Positions 54,413-64,000 of a DNA stretch of 64,000 nt are shown here, in pieces (position 1 is the first letter of the stretch; every line of letters starts with the position of its first letter). Source of the stretch: Heloderma charlesbogerti (lineage: Eukaryota; Chordata; Lepidosauria; Squamata; Helodermatidae); NCBI GenBank assembly GCA_026122225.1, contig JANEZZ010000728.1, forward strand, positions 3,286,001 through 3,350,000. The letters are read 5' to 3'. A model generated the notes under the pieces. It was not told the origin of the DNA. It searched no databases and saw only the letters and a list, made by a program, of their open reading frames with translations. Made by a program: the position numbers and the translations under genes.

Positions 54413-54999
54413 GGGAGGATCAGAATTAGTGGCAGCAGGAACAAGAAGCCACAGGAAATGAGGAAGCAGGGAGGAACACTTGTGTTCACCATAGATCCTG
54501 GCCTATTTTGTGGTGAGGTGGGAAAAAAAATCTGTGTCTGAGTTGTACCCTCTGGTTGTAGAAAGGTAGGGGCTCATGTGACTGAATGCTCATCCATACA
54601 AAATAAATAAATACATACATACATACACATATAATAAACTGAATGCACACAGAAAATTAACATATAAATCTTTGCTCTGACATGCTAGTTTTCTATGTGG
54701 ACGCAGGGGAGATACTTTTGTATGTGCCAGTAGTACAGCACAGACACAGGTGAGGTCTAAGTCCCTGTTGTCTCAGGCCTGCTTCTTCCATCAGTAGTTC
54801 TCTTGAGGCACAGACGACATAAGGTTTAGACTTTGAGAGTTTCCCCTTCACAAACCTGAAGCAGTTTCAGATTGAGGAGAGGGGGACAGCTGACAATGTA
54901 ATCATGTAAATGGGACCACCCAGAGGTTTGGGACTTTCCACATCTCAGCCTTTAATTATCTCCTCATTTGGGGAAGGAGGACTTCCAGTGGCAACCAGA

Positions 55000-55000
<1 letters not shown>
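54413..55000. other. Intergenic; unidentified
   Basis: A short (ATAC)n run lies at 54611-54628. Nothing else recognised. Confidence 0.4.

Positions 55001-55054
<54 letters not shown>
55001..55054 (+). repeat. (ATCT)n microsatellite
   Basis: About 13 perfect tetramers. Confidence 0.97.
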
Positions 55055-55055
<1 letters not shown>

Positions 55056-55439
55056 ATCATCTATCTGAAGGTGAATGTGTACCTATGTACATATGTTAGG
55101 GATCCAAGATGCTGCTGCAGCTGATGTCCATGACCTGTGGGATCAAACACTGCTCTTGTTAGTAGATGGCTCCCATTTGTGAAGCTGTAGTCTATGAACC
55201 AGCTCTTGATGAACTATATTCCTGATGTGAATGTAGACGATCTGAATGTTATTAGTGCATGGTATGCAGCTCACATGATTTTTTTCAGCGCTAAGCACCT
55301 TAGCTTTAATTTTACAGTGTGCCATTTTTCATGGCTATTGAAATGTTTGAGAAAATATGGCACTTGATGAACTCCACCCCTGTTGCCAATTAGCCATTTG
55401 AGTTTGAGAATTTCCAATTTGGAGCACTCCAGTTTAATT
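55055..55439. other. Intergenic; unidentified
   Basis: Nothing recognised. Confidence 0.4.
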
Positions 55440-55665
55440 TCTTTATTTCATGTTCATCCTGTTCCTCTTCCAAGGAGTTCAGGGCAACACATGTGGACCT
55501 CTTTTTCTTCACTGAATGTTATTCTTACAACAATCTTCTGAAGGAAGTTAGTATGAAAGATATTGGCTGCCTATGTTTACCCAGAATACCTTGTGACTGA
55601 GTGAGGATTTGAATCCAGATCTGGTTGGTAGTTTGATACTCCATTTATTACACTACACTGGGTCT
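55440..55665. mobile_element. MIR-like SINE
   Basis: CCTCTTCCAAGGAGTTCAGG, TTACAACAATCTTCTGAAGG, GAGTGAGGATTTGAATCCAG and CACTACACTGG follow the same order as the copy at 24237. Confidence 0.6.
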
Positions 55666-55757
55666 CTAAACTGCAGGTTAGTCCTGTCAGTGTGGACAAT
55701 AGCTGGTACCACTGCAGCTGAAGTGGTAACTTCTGTCTGGCAACTGACAGGCAGAAG

Positions 55758-56176
55758 TAGGGATGGAGGAGAAATTTATGGAGTTTGCATTTTAATGTGA
55801 ATTTATCTAATTTTGCACTGTTGAATCAATACGTGAATCCAAAACTGAGTTGTCCTTTGAAATCAGCACTTCTCCAAATTTTTCAGTGACGTTCTTCACT
55901 CAGAAAATCTATCTAGTAAGGAAAAGTGCATACAAAAATGTGTATGTTCATAAAAATAACATTTGAAAATGCATTATATTGGGGAAATTGCTGGCCAAAA
56001 AGGCAAAATTGAGTACAGAAATGCATGTATTGAGTACAAAAACGCATGTACACAAAAGTGTGCAAATTTTCAAGAATTTGAAATTTTATACAAGACAAAC
56101 AAAATTTAAGACTGGAAAACTGAGAAACTGAGAGGAACCAAAATCAAAACTGACAGATCTGTCTGTCCATCCCTTA
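55758..56176. mobile_element. Possible A/T-rich hAT-like element
   Basis: TAGGGATGGAGG at the left and TCCATCCCTTA at the right are inverted with one inserted base. The body is A/T-rich and lacks palindromes of the H family. No target-site duplication was seen, so boundaries are tentative. Confidence 0.4.
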
Positions 56177-56924
56177 TCAGGGGGACCACACAGAATCCTT
56201 CTGATAATATCTAGTGCAGGGTTTTGAACCACCTCTGCGGTGCCAAGAATTCTGAAGCATGATATACTAAAGGGCTCTCGGCGGTGTTGCCAATGTCTGA
56301 CACCAACCAGCACCACAGAAATACCCTCAAGCTGCACAGTTACACTATGACAGATGTAAGGGTTCAGTGTCATCACAGGGGTACCAGAACTCCCAGCCCT
56401 GGTCTAACACTGAGAAAAGTAGCATGGCACTAGTGAGCGTGCTGTGCCTGTGTTCTCCGTTCTAGGTACACCAGCAGGGCAGCGCCAGCTCTGGATGTTC
56501 TTGTTTCATAGTCCATGCCTATATTAAGGTCTGAATCATGATTCTGAATATTGGGACGTTCAATCCATCAGTTATCACCAAACAGTTTACAATCTAATGA
56601 CAACTGAGGCCGTAAAAGGAAGATGGCAGGGAATTGCCTATGGGGACACAAAAGTGTTCCTGTGAAAGAAATGTAGGTGAGGATATGCATCCCTAGTTCT
56701 AGAGCTGTCTTTGACCCACATTTCTGTGTTGAAGGGCTGTCTCTGAGAAATGGAATGACAAGAGAATTTTGCACAAGTTACAGGTATGACATGACGCGTT
56801 TCCTTCACTGGAAGCTTTAGACAACAATGTCTCCCAAATGAATAAAATTGAAAGCATTATGATAATTTTGAAGATTCGGTCAAAATATAATTGTTTTTTA
56901 ATTGCGTTTATTTTTTCGATTTAG
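56177..56924. other. IL1RL1 upstream sequence or 5' intron
   Basis: No 5' UTR exon could be placed with confidence. The stretch ends with the acceptor TTTTTTCGATTTAG. Confidence 0.4.
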
Positions 56925-56926
56925 CA

Positions 56927-56993
56927 ATGGATCTTTTGTATTTCATCTTGCATGCTGCTTTCTTCCCTGTTTCTGAGATGTACAAAGTGAACT
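56927..56993 (+). CDS. IL1RL1: IL1RL1 signal-peptide exon
   Basis: ATG at 56927 follows the acceptor GATTTAG by two bases. MDLLYFILHAAFFPVSEMYK is a hydrophobic leader. The donor GTAAGT comes after one base of the next codon, which becomes Trp (T|GG), at the position of the conserved Trp that opens mature ST2. Confidence 0.82.
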
Positions 56994-59900
56994 GTAAGTC
57001 TTACTCTATGTTGGTTTTACCCGCAGAAATACCTTGAATAGGAATATTTCACTCTGTATGTTCTACTGACATCAACTGAGTAAATTAACCAGACATCCAT
57101 TACTCTTAATTTAACTTCTTAAAACATACATAAACAAGTGAGGTCCAGGTTTTCATGAATGCAAAAATCCAAGCAGTGAGGACAGAGATCTATACATGCA
57201 GATGGGCATCTGTGTTGCAGTGATTTTCTGGACCCCATTGAACTGGCTGGATGTGTCTTTTGTTGGGGATGCACATATAGGGCCCTAATCTAGAAGTGGA
57301 TGCATGCAGAAAAATATCTCTCCATGCATGGATGGATTGATGATCACTTTTGTCTCGGAAACAAAGTACTTACTTTCAGCATAACAAAAAAGCAGTATCT
57401 GAACAAGCTAGCAAAGCTATCTTTTTGGACATGCACAAAATATCGTTATGAACCCATGTCTTGATATGCATTCATTTTGCAAAGCAGTTTTGAATCTATT
57501 CATTTGGTTGCAGGGTCTGCAATAGACGGTGAAGCTTTTGTTGTAAAGTGTCCTCCTTCAGCCTCTCCTGTGACTTGGCGTCTTGGTGACACAAACATCC
57601 CTACAGACAAAGGAGCACGAGTACATTCTTCTGGGAGGGAGCTTTGGTTTCTGCCAGCATCACCCAAGGATTCTGGAGTTTATACTTGTGCCACACCTAT
57701 GTAGGTAGAAAACAGGCAAAATCTTTTTTGTTTGTGTCTTTTAAAATATACTGTAGTTGCTTTGTATTCACAGGGATGCTTCCAGTGTGCCTAAAACAAT
57801 GAATGTGAGAATACATCCACGCAAAGAAGGCATTTGTTATTACAAGGATGCTCTCTATTCAGAGATAGTTGGAAGTCCTGGATCTGGAAAAATTCCTTGC
57901 CCTTCCTTTGGTAACTATAAGAATGCAACTATTTCCAAGTGGTACAAGGTATGTATCATCAAGAAGTGGCTGGATGATACCAGAGTCAGAGAGCCAGTGT
58001 TGGCTGTGATGATTCTCTGCAACACCAGCCTAGGGTAGAGGGCAGGAAGGGAAAGTCTGAATCATCTGTAAAGATGTCAGCTCCTCTGCCAGGGATCTGG
58101 TGCTGAATACAACCAATTTGGAATGTGTGAACCTGATGTTAGGAACTTGAGATTCCTTTATTATTTACCTCTTTTGTTCCCCAACAGACTCTCTGGCTGA
58201 GGTGATGAAATCTTAGACCTGTCATTGAGGTCAAATTAATTCTCTTGGAGGAATGTAACACTAATGCCAAGGGCAGCTCAAGACTTTATGGCTGCCGTGG
58301 CAACCATGGAGTTATCCAGCATATTATTGGTCCAGCCCATGCAGTAGATCACAAACTGGATCTTTTTTTCTGCACTGTCCTGGAGGTAGAAGGCATTGTT
58401 GTGGTACCATGGTCAGGGGCAGAGCATTACCTGGTGAAGGTTCAGATTATTATTGCTCATACCTTCAGTGGGGGTGGGAGACCTACTTAAATGGTTGTCC
58501 CCTAGATACTTTAAATGTAATGACAGCTGTGATAAAATTGGTCACTGCTGTAACATTCCAGGTGGTCAGTTTCATGTTTAAAGAGATTCCATAGCTTCTG
58601 CATTGCAGCATTAACATGCTAGTGCAGCACATCTCCCTAACCAGGTGCCCTTGAGATGTGTTGGACTACAATTCCCACCATGTTGGCTGGGAATGATAGC
58701 ATGTGAAGTTTAACACATCTGGAGTTACCAGGCAGTGGAAAGCTCTCAGAAGGCAGCATACAATACGAATGTTGATAACAAACAATTGAACAGATAGATA
58801 AATAGGTAGATAGACAAAAAACAACATCAGATACATACAGTCATATATATATTTCAATAAAATGCATGCAAAGTTTGGCAGAGCAACAATGTTTCTAGGG
58901 ACTACTTAAAGGCCACAAGAGTGGAGGAATAGGGGAGTTCTTCGTGGTGGGGCCACCTGTCCCTGGTGCCTGACAACCTGACTGACTTTCATGGCAGACC
59001 AGTATAGCAATGACGCATACGAGAACAGCTGTGGCAAAACATGTATGAAAAGTTTAAGTCTTTATTGCATGCATCAGAGATTTGCAAACTTCAAAGCCTT
59101 TCCTTTCTAATAATGTGGTCCTTTTTTTATACTTTGGATTATTTCATACTTTCCCCAGTATTACTGGTAGCTGCTTTGAGCGTCATTTCTTTGGTGGAAA
59201 GGCGGGATATAAAATAAATCAAATAAGTCTGGGAGAACATCCCAGGGACATAGCATTTTTTGGATTCCCCTTCCCAAAACTGTAGACACTCCTATAACTT
59301 CAGGAGGGGGACTCTGAGATCAGGTCCCTCCCCCCACCGCTCCCTCCCCCAGCTGCTGTGGAAAGAACTGCAGTGCCTACTTTCTGAGCTCACAAAAGTG
59401 ACCTCGGGTTTTGGGAGAGGCGTCCCCTGAGGTGTTTTTTTTCTTTTTTTAAAGTGTTGTCCTTTTGCAAATGTCAGGGTTTCCCTGAGCCTGTTGATCC
59501 CTCCCCCTTGATTTTCAATGATCTTGTTTTGACTACAATCCTCGGACACCTACCATCTCAGTTTGCTATTAAAGGAAGTAATAACAACAACAATAATAAT
59601 TGTCAACAATGAATAAGTATTTTGCATTTCAGGACTGTAAAGAACTTAATGGGCCAAGATACAAAAATTATAGTAAAGTACTTTCCATTAATAACCCCAA
59701 TGTAAATGACAATGGAAACTATACTTGCCAATTTACATACAGACATGGTGGAAGAAACTTTACAGTATCTGCAACAAGGCGTTTTAGAATTGCAAGTAAG
59801 ATTCTAGTGGATATGACCTAGCCAATTCTTTTTTTAATTCTTTCTTTCTTTCTTTCTTTGTATGTTGCTTGTATGTTGATGATACAGACTTAAAATTCAT

Positions 59901-62900
59901 AAGTTGGTGATACAGACTTAAAATTCATACTGTATACAAAATATAGCTATCAGTGAAATAAAAAGTTGCCTCTGAATTGTATTAACAAGACTTGAGTTAC
60001 CAAGTTTTATTAATTTTTGACTGCTTTGTTTAATATTCTCAAGAAGAACTAATGTGCCCATATAATTCAGTCTTAAATATGTGATATATAATTTTTTCAC
60101 ATGTTTTGGCTATACGTTGTTGATGTATTGGTTTAAACATGTTGCCCACTCATACTTCTAAATATAGATTTAAAACACTTTATATCAGTTTGGGGTATAT
60201 TATTTTCTAAATAATATATTTAACGAGTATTAGATATATTTCAGAATGACAAAAAGATAATATGACTAATGTTGACATTGCATATACACTTATCTGGGAG
60301 TTAATCTCATTGACCTGTGGGACTACTTCTGAGTACACATGCATAGAATTGCACTGTAAAAAGAAAATACAGAAGAGGCTAAAAAGAATGTGTAAATTGG
60401 TCTTGGCATTTGATGCTGAAAAGGACATTGATAAGCCTGAATGAAGGATCTTTCTCACAGTTGTGAATACACTTGTTTTGTGAATGGATTGTTTGGTGTT
60501 AGCACTTGTTTGAAGCTTCTTGGGAATCTAATAGGGATGTCAGAGAATTTCGCCACGAATCTCGGGGAGGCCGAATGCCAGCGCATTTGGCCCCCCGAAA
60601 TCAGTGGCGAAACGGTCTGCCCCCCCCGCCCCCCCCCGGGACGGGACTTACCTTGGGCGAATCCTCCTGGCAGTGGCGGCTCTGGCGGTGGCGGTTCGGC
60701 GGCCGGTCTTCTGACTGGCTGCCGCCGCCGCCATTTCCAGTAAAACAAACAAACAAACAAACGTGATAGGCTACATAAAGATTTACGTAGCCTATCACGG
60801 CTAGCTTTTAAAAAAATACCGTGATAGGCTTCGTAAATGTTTATATAGCCTATCACAGCTGAGTAAAACAAAAAACAAAAAACCGTGCGTACGCAAATGG
60901 CGGCGCCCATGGGTGCCACCATTTGCGTTCCTTATTTTGGCACGTCTAGTCTACGTAAACATTTACGTAGACTACGGCGAAAATAAGGGGAACGCAAATA
61001 GCGTAGCATCTACGCTATTTGCGTTCCCCTTATTTTCGCCGTAGTCTACATAAATGTTTACGTAGACTAGACGTGCCAAAATAAGGAACGCAAATGGCGG
61101 CGCCCATGGGCGCTGTCATTTGCGTATGCGCGGTTTTTTGTTTTTACTCAGCCGTGATAGGCTACGTAAACATTTATGTAGCCTATCACGGCTGACTGCA
61201 GGGACGCAAATGGCAGCGCCTACAGCGCCATTTGCACACCCGGCCGGCCAGGATTCGGGGGGGGGACAAAGCGCCTCCCCCCCCCGGCCAGAATTTCAGG
61301 GGGGAGGGACGGAGTGCCTCCCCCCCCGGCCAGAATTTCGGGGGGAGGGACAGAGTGCCTCCCTCCCACCTCGAATCCCATTTCATCAAAAGGTGAATGA
61401 CCTTCGTACATCCCTAGAATCTAATAGATATGAACAGTGGAGGCTGATGGCTCCGATTTCAGTGGGTCAGTGCATCCGCTCTGGGTTTCAGTCTGAAGCT
61501 GTCAGAACCCTAAAGGAGCTATCCAAAGTGTTGAACCCTATCCCCCAAATGGATTCAGCACCTTGGATAGCTCATTGAGAGTTCTGACTGGTTCTGACTG
61601 AAACCTAGAGTGGATTCACCAGCCCCCTGAAATAAGGGCCACCAGCCTTCACCGGATATGAACTCTGATTCTAACCAAGACTTTATTAATAATCCAATGT
61701 TTTCTTACTCCCCACCCTACTTAACCTTCCACAGAACTCTCTATACGGAAACCACTTGAAGTTTTGAGTCCAAAAAACAACGTTACTTACGTACAACTTG
61801 GTAAGGATATTATTTCTTTAATTGCTTTATTTAAAAAACAAACTTCATTTAGTAAATGATTTTTTAAAATTCTTTTGATGTTCAGACAATATGGAATTTC
61901 AGTCATTCAAGAAAGAAAGCAACAAAATATTCACAGATTTACGCACAAATACGTGTGTTAAAATCCTACCTTAAGCATGGCCTCATAGCTCAAGGAAAGC
62001 CCTATCTGAGCCTCGATTTTCCATCTGCAATAAAGGAATAATATTGCAATTGGATTGGTGTTTGGTCTTGATGATTGCTTCGTGTTTGGGGATTAGACTA
62101 GATGACCTCTTGCCTTGGTCAGAGCCTCAATATGATCTGAGGGCCCTCGTGGCTGTTATAACGTTTTAAAACAAAACAAAACAACACCTGCCTTGGTCCT
62201 CAGTTGCTGTTTCTAAGAGAACCGCAGCTCAATCCAAAGCAAGCTTCCTGAGAAATGAGTTCTGCTCAGTTCAGTGGAGCTTACCTCCGAGTATGTCCGG
62301 GACTGCAGCCTTTTGGCACAATCCTTTGCCTATTCACTCAGAAATAAGCCTTGCTGTGCTCCATGGGGCTTACGCTCTAGTAAGTGTTTGCGGTTGCAAC
62401 CTGAGGGTCTCACAGCAAAAACAATAGATTCCTGTTGCACCTTAAAGATGAACAGATAAATTGTGGTGTGAATGTCACTGGGAAGAGCCTTCAGATTCAA
62501 AAAGTGCCTGTCACAATAAACGTGTTTATCTTGAAGGTGTCACAAGAATCTTTGTCATTTGAGATCCTGTTACGTATTTTGCTGAGCACGAGAGACTTCT
62601 CAATTCAGTCTTGGCCGTCTCTTCCAGGAACTTTGTGGAAACAAGGACATTAGGAAGCCCATCTTGTTGCCATCATGAGATGAAACAAAGAGAAATGAAA
62701 TTAATGTTGCAGAGAAGAATATGTTAAAGAAGCATGCTGTCTCCAAAAGGTTTTGCAGCAGTCTTGTCAAAGCTGCATGCTTATCACCGTTCACATCATG
62801 ATGCTCATAATGAACTGGCAGAATATATCTTGTAGGGTGCAATCCTATACCGCTTAGCTAGGCATAAGCCCCATTATTCCCAAGAAGACATGTATAGGAT

Positions 62901-63667
62901 TGCCCTGCGTATGTGCATCCCCATATCCAGCTCCCAGTTCATATGAATGATTAGTTGCATGTGACGAGAGCTGGATCTGCTACGAGATATTTTGCTGTAT
63001 GTTACTGAATTTCTCTAAATGCTGATTCTGTGTGGATTTCTTCCTTCTAGGTTCTACTTTGAACGTTTCGTGTAAGGCATGGCTAGGTGATGGAAAGCAA
63101 ACTGTGGCTGGCAGTTTTTGGGAAGTTCCCAAACCTTTTGTCAGTGACAATGAAGTGTAAGTATCTGATTATGTAAAAGGATGGTCATCTTTTGGAAAAA
63201 ATTATTAATTAATTTACCAACCAGATTTTTATTCTCCCCATCAACAACCTTTCAAGTGTGATTTACAAAGGTGTGAACTAAATAATACCATCATAACTTC
63301 ATTTTAACAAACCCACAATTACAGCCATATAGCATAATTAAAATAGCAATAGAAGACCATTTTAAACCCGTTTTTAAAGGCTGGAGGAATAAATAAAGTT
63401 GTTGCCTACTTCCAAAAGGGTAAGAGCGCAGGCGCCAGGAAAACGTCCCTGGGAAGACAGTTCTACAAATAGGATGCCAAATGTGCGATTGTTCTCATGG
63501 TATTCTTTCTCCTAGGTACATGGAACCGGATGGGCTGTATACAGAGGCCATATTAAGAACCAAGGAAGTGAAGAGAGAACACCTTGGCTTGAATTTCACA
63601 TGTGTTATGTTCAATGATGTGGGGTACAAAACAGTCAGGATAACTTTGGCTGAACAGCAATCTAACG
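56927..63667 (+). CDS. IL1RL1: IL1RL1 (ST2, IL-33 receptor) 5' half, seven coding exons
   Basis: Receptor for IL-33 on mast cells, innate lymphoid and T helper 2 cells in mammals, acting with IL1RAP. Seven exons (56927-56993, 57514-57700, 57774-57948, 59633-59795, 61735-61800, 63051-63156, 63516-63667) encode a signal peptide and three Ig domains, all in frame with GT-AG introns. Identification rests on FVVKCPPSASPVTW and GRELWFLPASPKDSGVYTC in Ig1, DCKELNGPRY in Ig2, and its position after IL1RL2. Divergence from mammals is large but cysteines and tryptophans of all three Ig folds are kept. Transmembrane and TIR exons lie beyond the right edge. Confidence 0.9.
57514..57700 (+). CDS. IL1RL1: IL1RL1 Ig domain 1 exon
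   Basis: Reads SAIDGEAFVVKCPPSASPVT, WRLGDTNIPTDKGARVHSSG, RELWFLPASPKDSGVYTCAT. The Cys in VKCP and in YTC form the Ig disulfide; D-S-G-V-Y-T-C is the classical F-strand signature. The donor must be GTAGGT at 57701: reading through would meet TAG two codons later. Phase 2 out. Confidence 0.92.
57774..57948 (+). CDS. IL1RL1: IL1RL1 Ig domain 2 exon, first half
   Basis: DASSVPKTMNVRIHPRKEGI, CYYKDALYSEIVGSPGSGK, IPCPSFGNYKNATISKWYK. An extra Cys (GICYY) probably pairs with the Cys of DCKEL in the next exon, the second disulfide typical of Ig2 in this family. NAT is a potential glycosylation site. Ends in phase 0 before GTATGT. Confidence 0.92.
57949..59632 (+). other. IL1RL1 intron
   Basis: Contains MITE P (58631-58741), a (GATA)-type A/T-rich tract near 58790-58820 and an L2-like LINE tail (about 59120-59225: GCTGCTTTGAGCGTC..GGTGGAAAGGCGGGATATAA). 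The rest was not identified. Confidence 0.5.
58631..58741. mobile_element. Palindromic MITE P, diverged copy in IL1RL1 intron
   Basis: ATGTGTTGGACTACAATTCC and the inverted GTTTAACACATCTGGAGTTA. The right arm is more diverged than in the copies at 40780 and 49983. Confidence 0.75.
59633..59795 (+). CDS. IL1RL1: IL1RL1 Ig domain 2 exon, second half
   Basis: DCKELNGPRYKNYSKVLSIN, NPNVNDNGNYTCQFTYRHGG, RNFTVSATRRFRIA. D-N-G-N-Y-T-C is the F-strand motif. Three N-x-S/T sites (NYS, NYT, NFT). Phase 0 in, phase 1 out. Confidence 0.95.
59796..60531 (+). other. IL1RL1 intron, A/T-rich
   Basis: Holds a (TTTC)n run at 59839-59859, a duplicated GATACAGACTTAAAATTCAT (59880-59929), and a diverged repeat Q copy at about 60293-60360. 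It ends at H5. Confidence 0.6.
60532..61416. mobile_element. Palindromic hAT-like element H5 (885 bp) in IL1RL1 intron
   Basis: Ends TAGGGATGT...ACATCCCTA, exact duplication GAATCTAA (60524-60531, 61417-61424). The long structured end is on the left: GGCCGAATGC (60569-60578), loop CAGC, GCATTTGGCC (60583-60592), enclosed by TTTCGCCAC (60548-60556) and GTGGCGAAA (60604-60612). ACTTACCTTGG at about 60646 faces left as a donor complement. It carries the largest palindromic core of the family. No transposase. Confidence 0.88.
60821..61192. repeat. Nested palindrome: about 185-bp arms, core of H5
   Basis: The centre is the 5-nt loop GCATC (61006-61010). The inner 39 bp on each side (60967-61005 and 61011-61049) are perfectly complementary. 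Further out each arm carries its own palindromes: TAGTCTACGTA-type at 60948-60976 and 61041-61069, and GTGATAGGC-type at 60821-60856 and about 61152-61192. Confidence 0.95.
61437..61655. mobile_element. Short palindromic repeat (MITE-like)
   Basis: GTCAGAACCCTAAAGGAGCT and GCTCATTGAGAGTTCTGAC, and CTATCCAA with TTGGATAG, are mirrored. Outer parts GATTTCAGTGGG and CCCCCTGAAAT also pair. Confidence 0.6.
61735..61800 (+). CDS. IL1RL1: IL1RL1 linker exon between Ig2 and Ig3
   Basis: A 66-bp exon, acceptor TTCCACAG, donor GTAAGG. Reads K LSIRKPLEVLSPKNNVTY VQL, then G across the junction. The length and phase (1,1) match this exon in the family, and NVT is a potential glycosylation site. Confidence 0.85.
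61801..63050 (+). other. IL1RL1 intron
   Basis: Diverged repeat Q copies at about 62262-62400 and 62832-62916; the rest unidentified. Confidence 0.5.
63051..63156 (+). CDS. IL1RL1: IL1RL1 Ig domain 3 exon, first half
   Basis: G completes across the junction, then STLNVSCKAWLGDGKQTVAG, SFWEVPKPFVSDNE. Cys of VSCKAW and the Trp of FWEV are the B- and C-strand landmarks. Acceptor TTCCTTCTAG, donor GTAAGT after two bases of Val. Confidence 0.9.
63516..63667 (+). CDS. IL1RL1: IL1RL1 Ig domain 3 exon, second half
   Basis: YMEPDGLYTEAILRTKEVKR, EHLGLNFTCVMFNDVGYKTV, RITLAEQQSN. Cys of FTC closes Ig3. Donor GTGAGG after one base, the phase 1 expected before the transmembrane exon. Confidence 0.92.
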
Positions 63668-64000
63668 GTGAGGTGCCCTTTAATCTTCTTTATCTTTCTT
63701 ATGTTTTCAAACATTACCACTATTAATGAGGTTATTTTAACAGGCAAGTCATCTGAAAACAACTCTTAGTGAAGAGCGAAATACGAGGTGGTGAAGGCAA
63801 GATATATTCCTGGACCAAGTAATACTAGGGAAACGATGTGCAAGCTGTCAGATCCATAAAACTATAAGCCAGACTGAAAAAGTAATTACAGGGGGTTATT
63901 TACTAATGCAGACACTTTTGGATGCTTTGGGCAGACAACAACTTAACTGCAGAACTTTCACAACAAACCCAGTATATGTATATGAAATACCAGTTTAAGA
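63668..64000 (+). other. IL1RL1: IL1RL1 intron before the transmembrane exon
   Basis: Reading through the donor gives about 20 residues and a TAA at 63724-63726. No AATAAA was seen before 64000, so there is no support here for a mammalian-style intronic end that makes soluble ST2. Confidence 0.5.

Noticed and set aside
63668..63726. Alternative 3' end encoding soluble ST2 by intron read-through
   Set aside because: A stop exists after about 20 codons but no polyadenylation signal was found within the window.

Overview
The window is vertebrate genomic DNA, most likely from a squamate reptile. It holds two split interleukin-1-receptor-family genes on the plus strand and about 41 kb of repeat-rich intergenic DNA between them. 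The squamate inference rests on RTE-BovB LINEs, Sauria-type SINEs, a DIRS tyrosine-recombinase retrotransposon, CR1 and L2 LINEs, MIR-like SINEs and many hAT-like DNA transposons occurring together.

Genes. The last five coding exons recognised of an IL1RL2 (IL-36 receptor) orthologue lie between 5438 and 15274: two halves of Ig domain 3, the transmembrane exon, and two TIR exons ending in TGA. Its upstream exons were not found. The first seven coding exons of an IL1RL1 (ST2, IL-33 receptor) orthologue lie between 56927 and 63667: signal peptide, Ig1, two exons for Ig2, a linker and two exons for Ig3. The transmembrane and TIR exons lie beyond the right edge. Exon phases agree throughout (1,2,0,1,1,2,1 for IL1RL1; 2,1,1,1 for IL1RL2). 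Order and orientation match the conserved vertebrate cluster IL1R2-IL1R1-IL1RL2-IL1RL1-IL18R1-IL18RAP.

Intergenic DNA, left to right: a hAT-like palindromic element cut by the left edge (1-675); an internally deleted BovB (1226-2918); IL1RL2 with CR1, Sauria SINE, L2 and hAT insertions in its introns; an inactivated DIRS element (about 18413-23490); a nearly full-length BovB (24884-28106) inserted in a palindromic MITE; an LTR-like repeat (about 34880-35453); an L2 tail with two nested hAT insertions (38413-40110); a rearranged BovB 3' end (41229-41655); L2 and CR1 coding fragments (45290-46500); a miniature BovB derivative (49745-49981); a 2.2 kb hAT element (50209-52392); then IL1RL1.

Main unusual signal. 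At least six elements (1-675, 11089-11915, 38721-39293, 44206-44814, 54021-54412, 60532-61416) share one design: Ac-like hAT termini (TAGGGATGT...ACATCCCTA); an 8-bp target-site duplication, exact in all five copies where both flanks are visible; one structured long end folding into a two-part hairpin whose stems vary in sequence but keep pairing; outward-facing GTRAG splice-donor-like sites near the ends in most copies; and a core of perfect or near-perfect palindromes, nested inside larger inverted repeats in the longest copies. I cannot say without a database search whether this family is already named.
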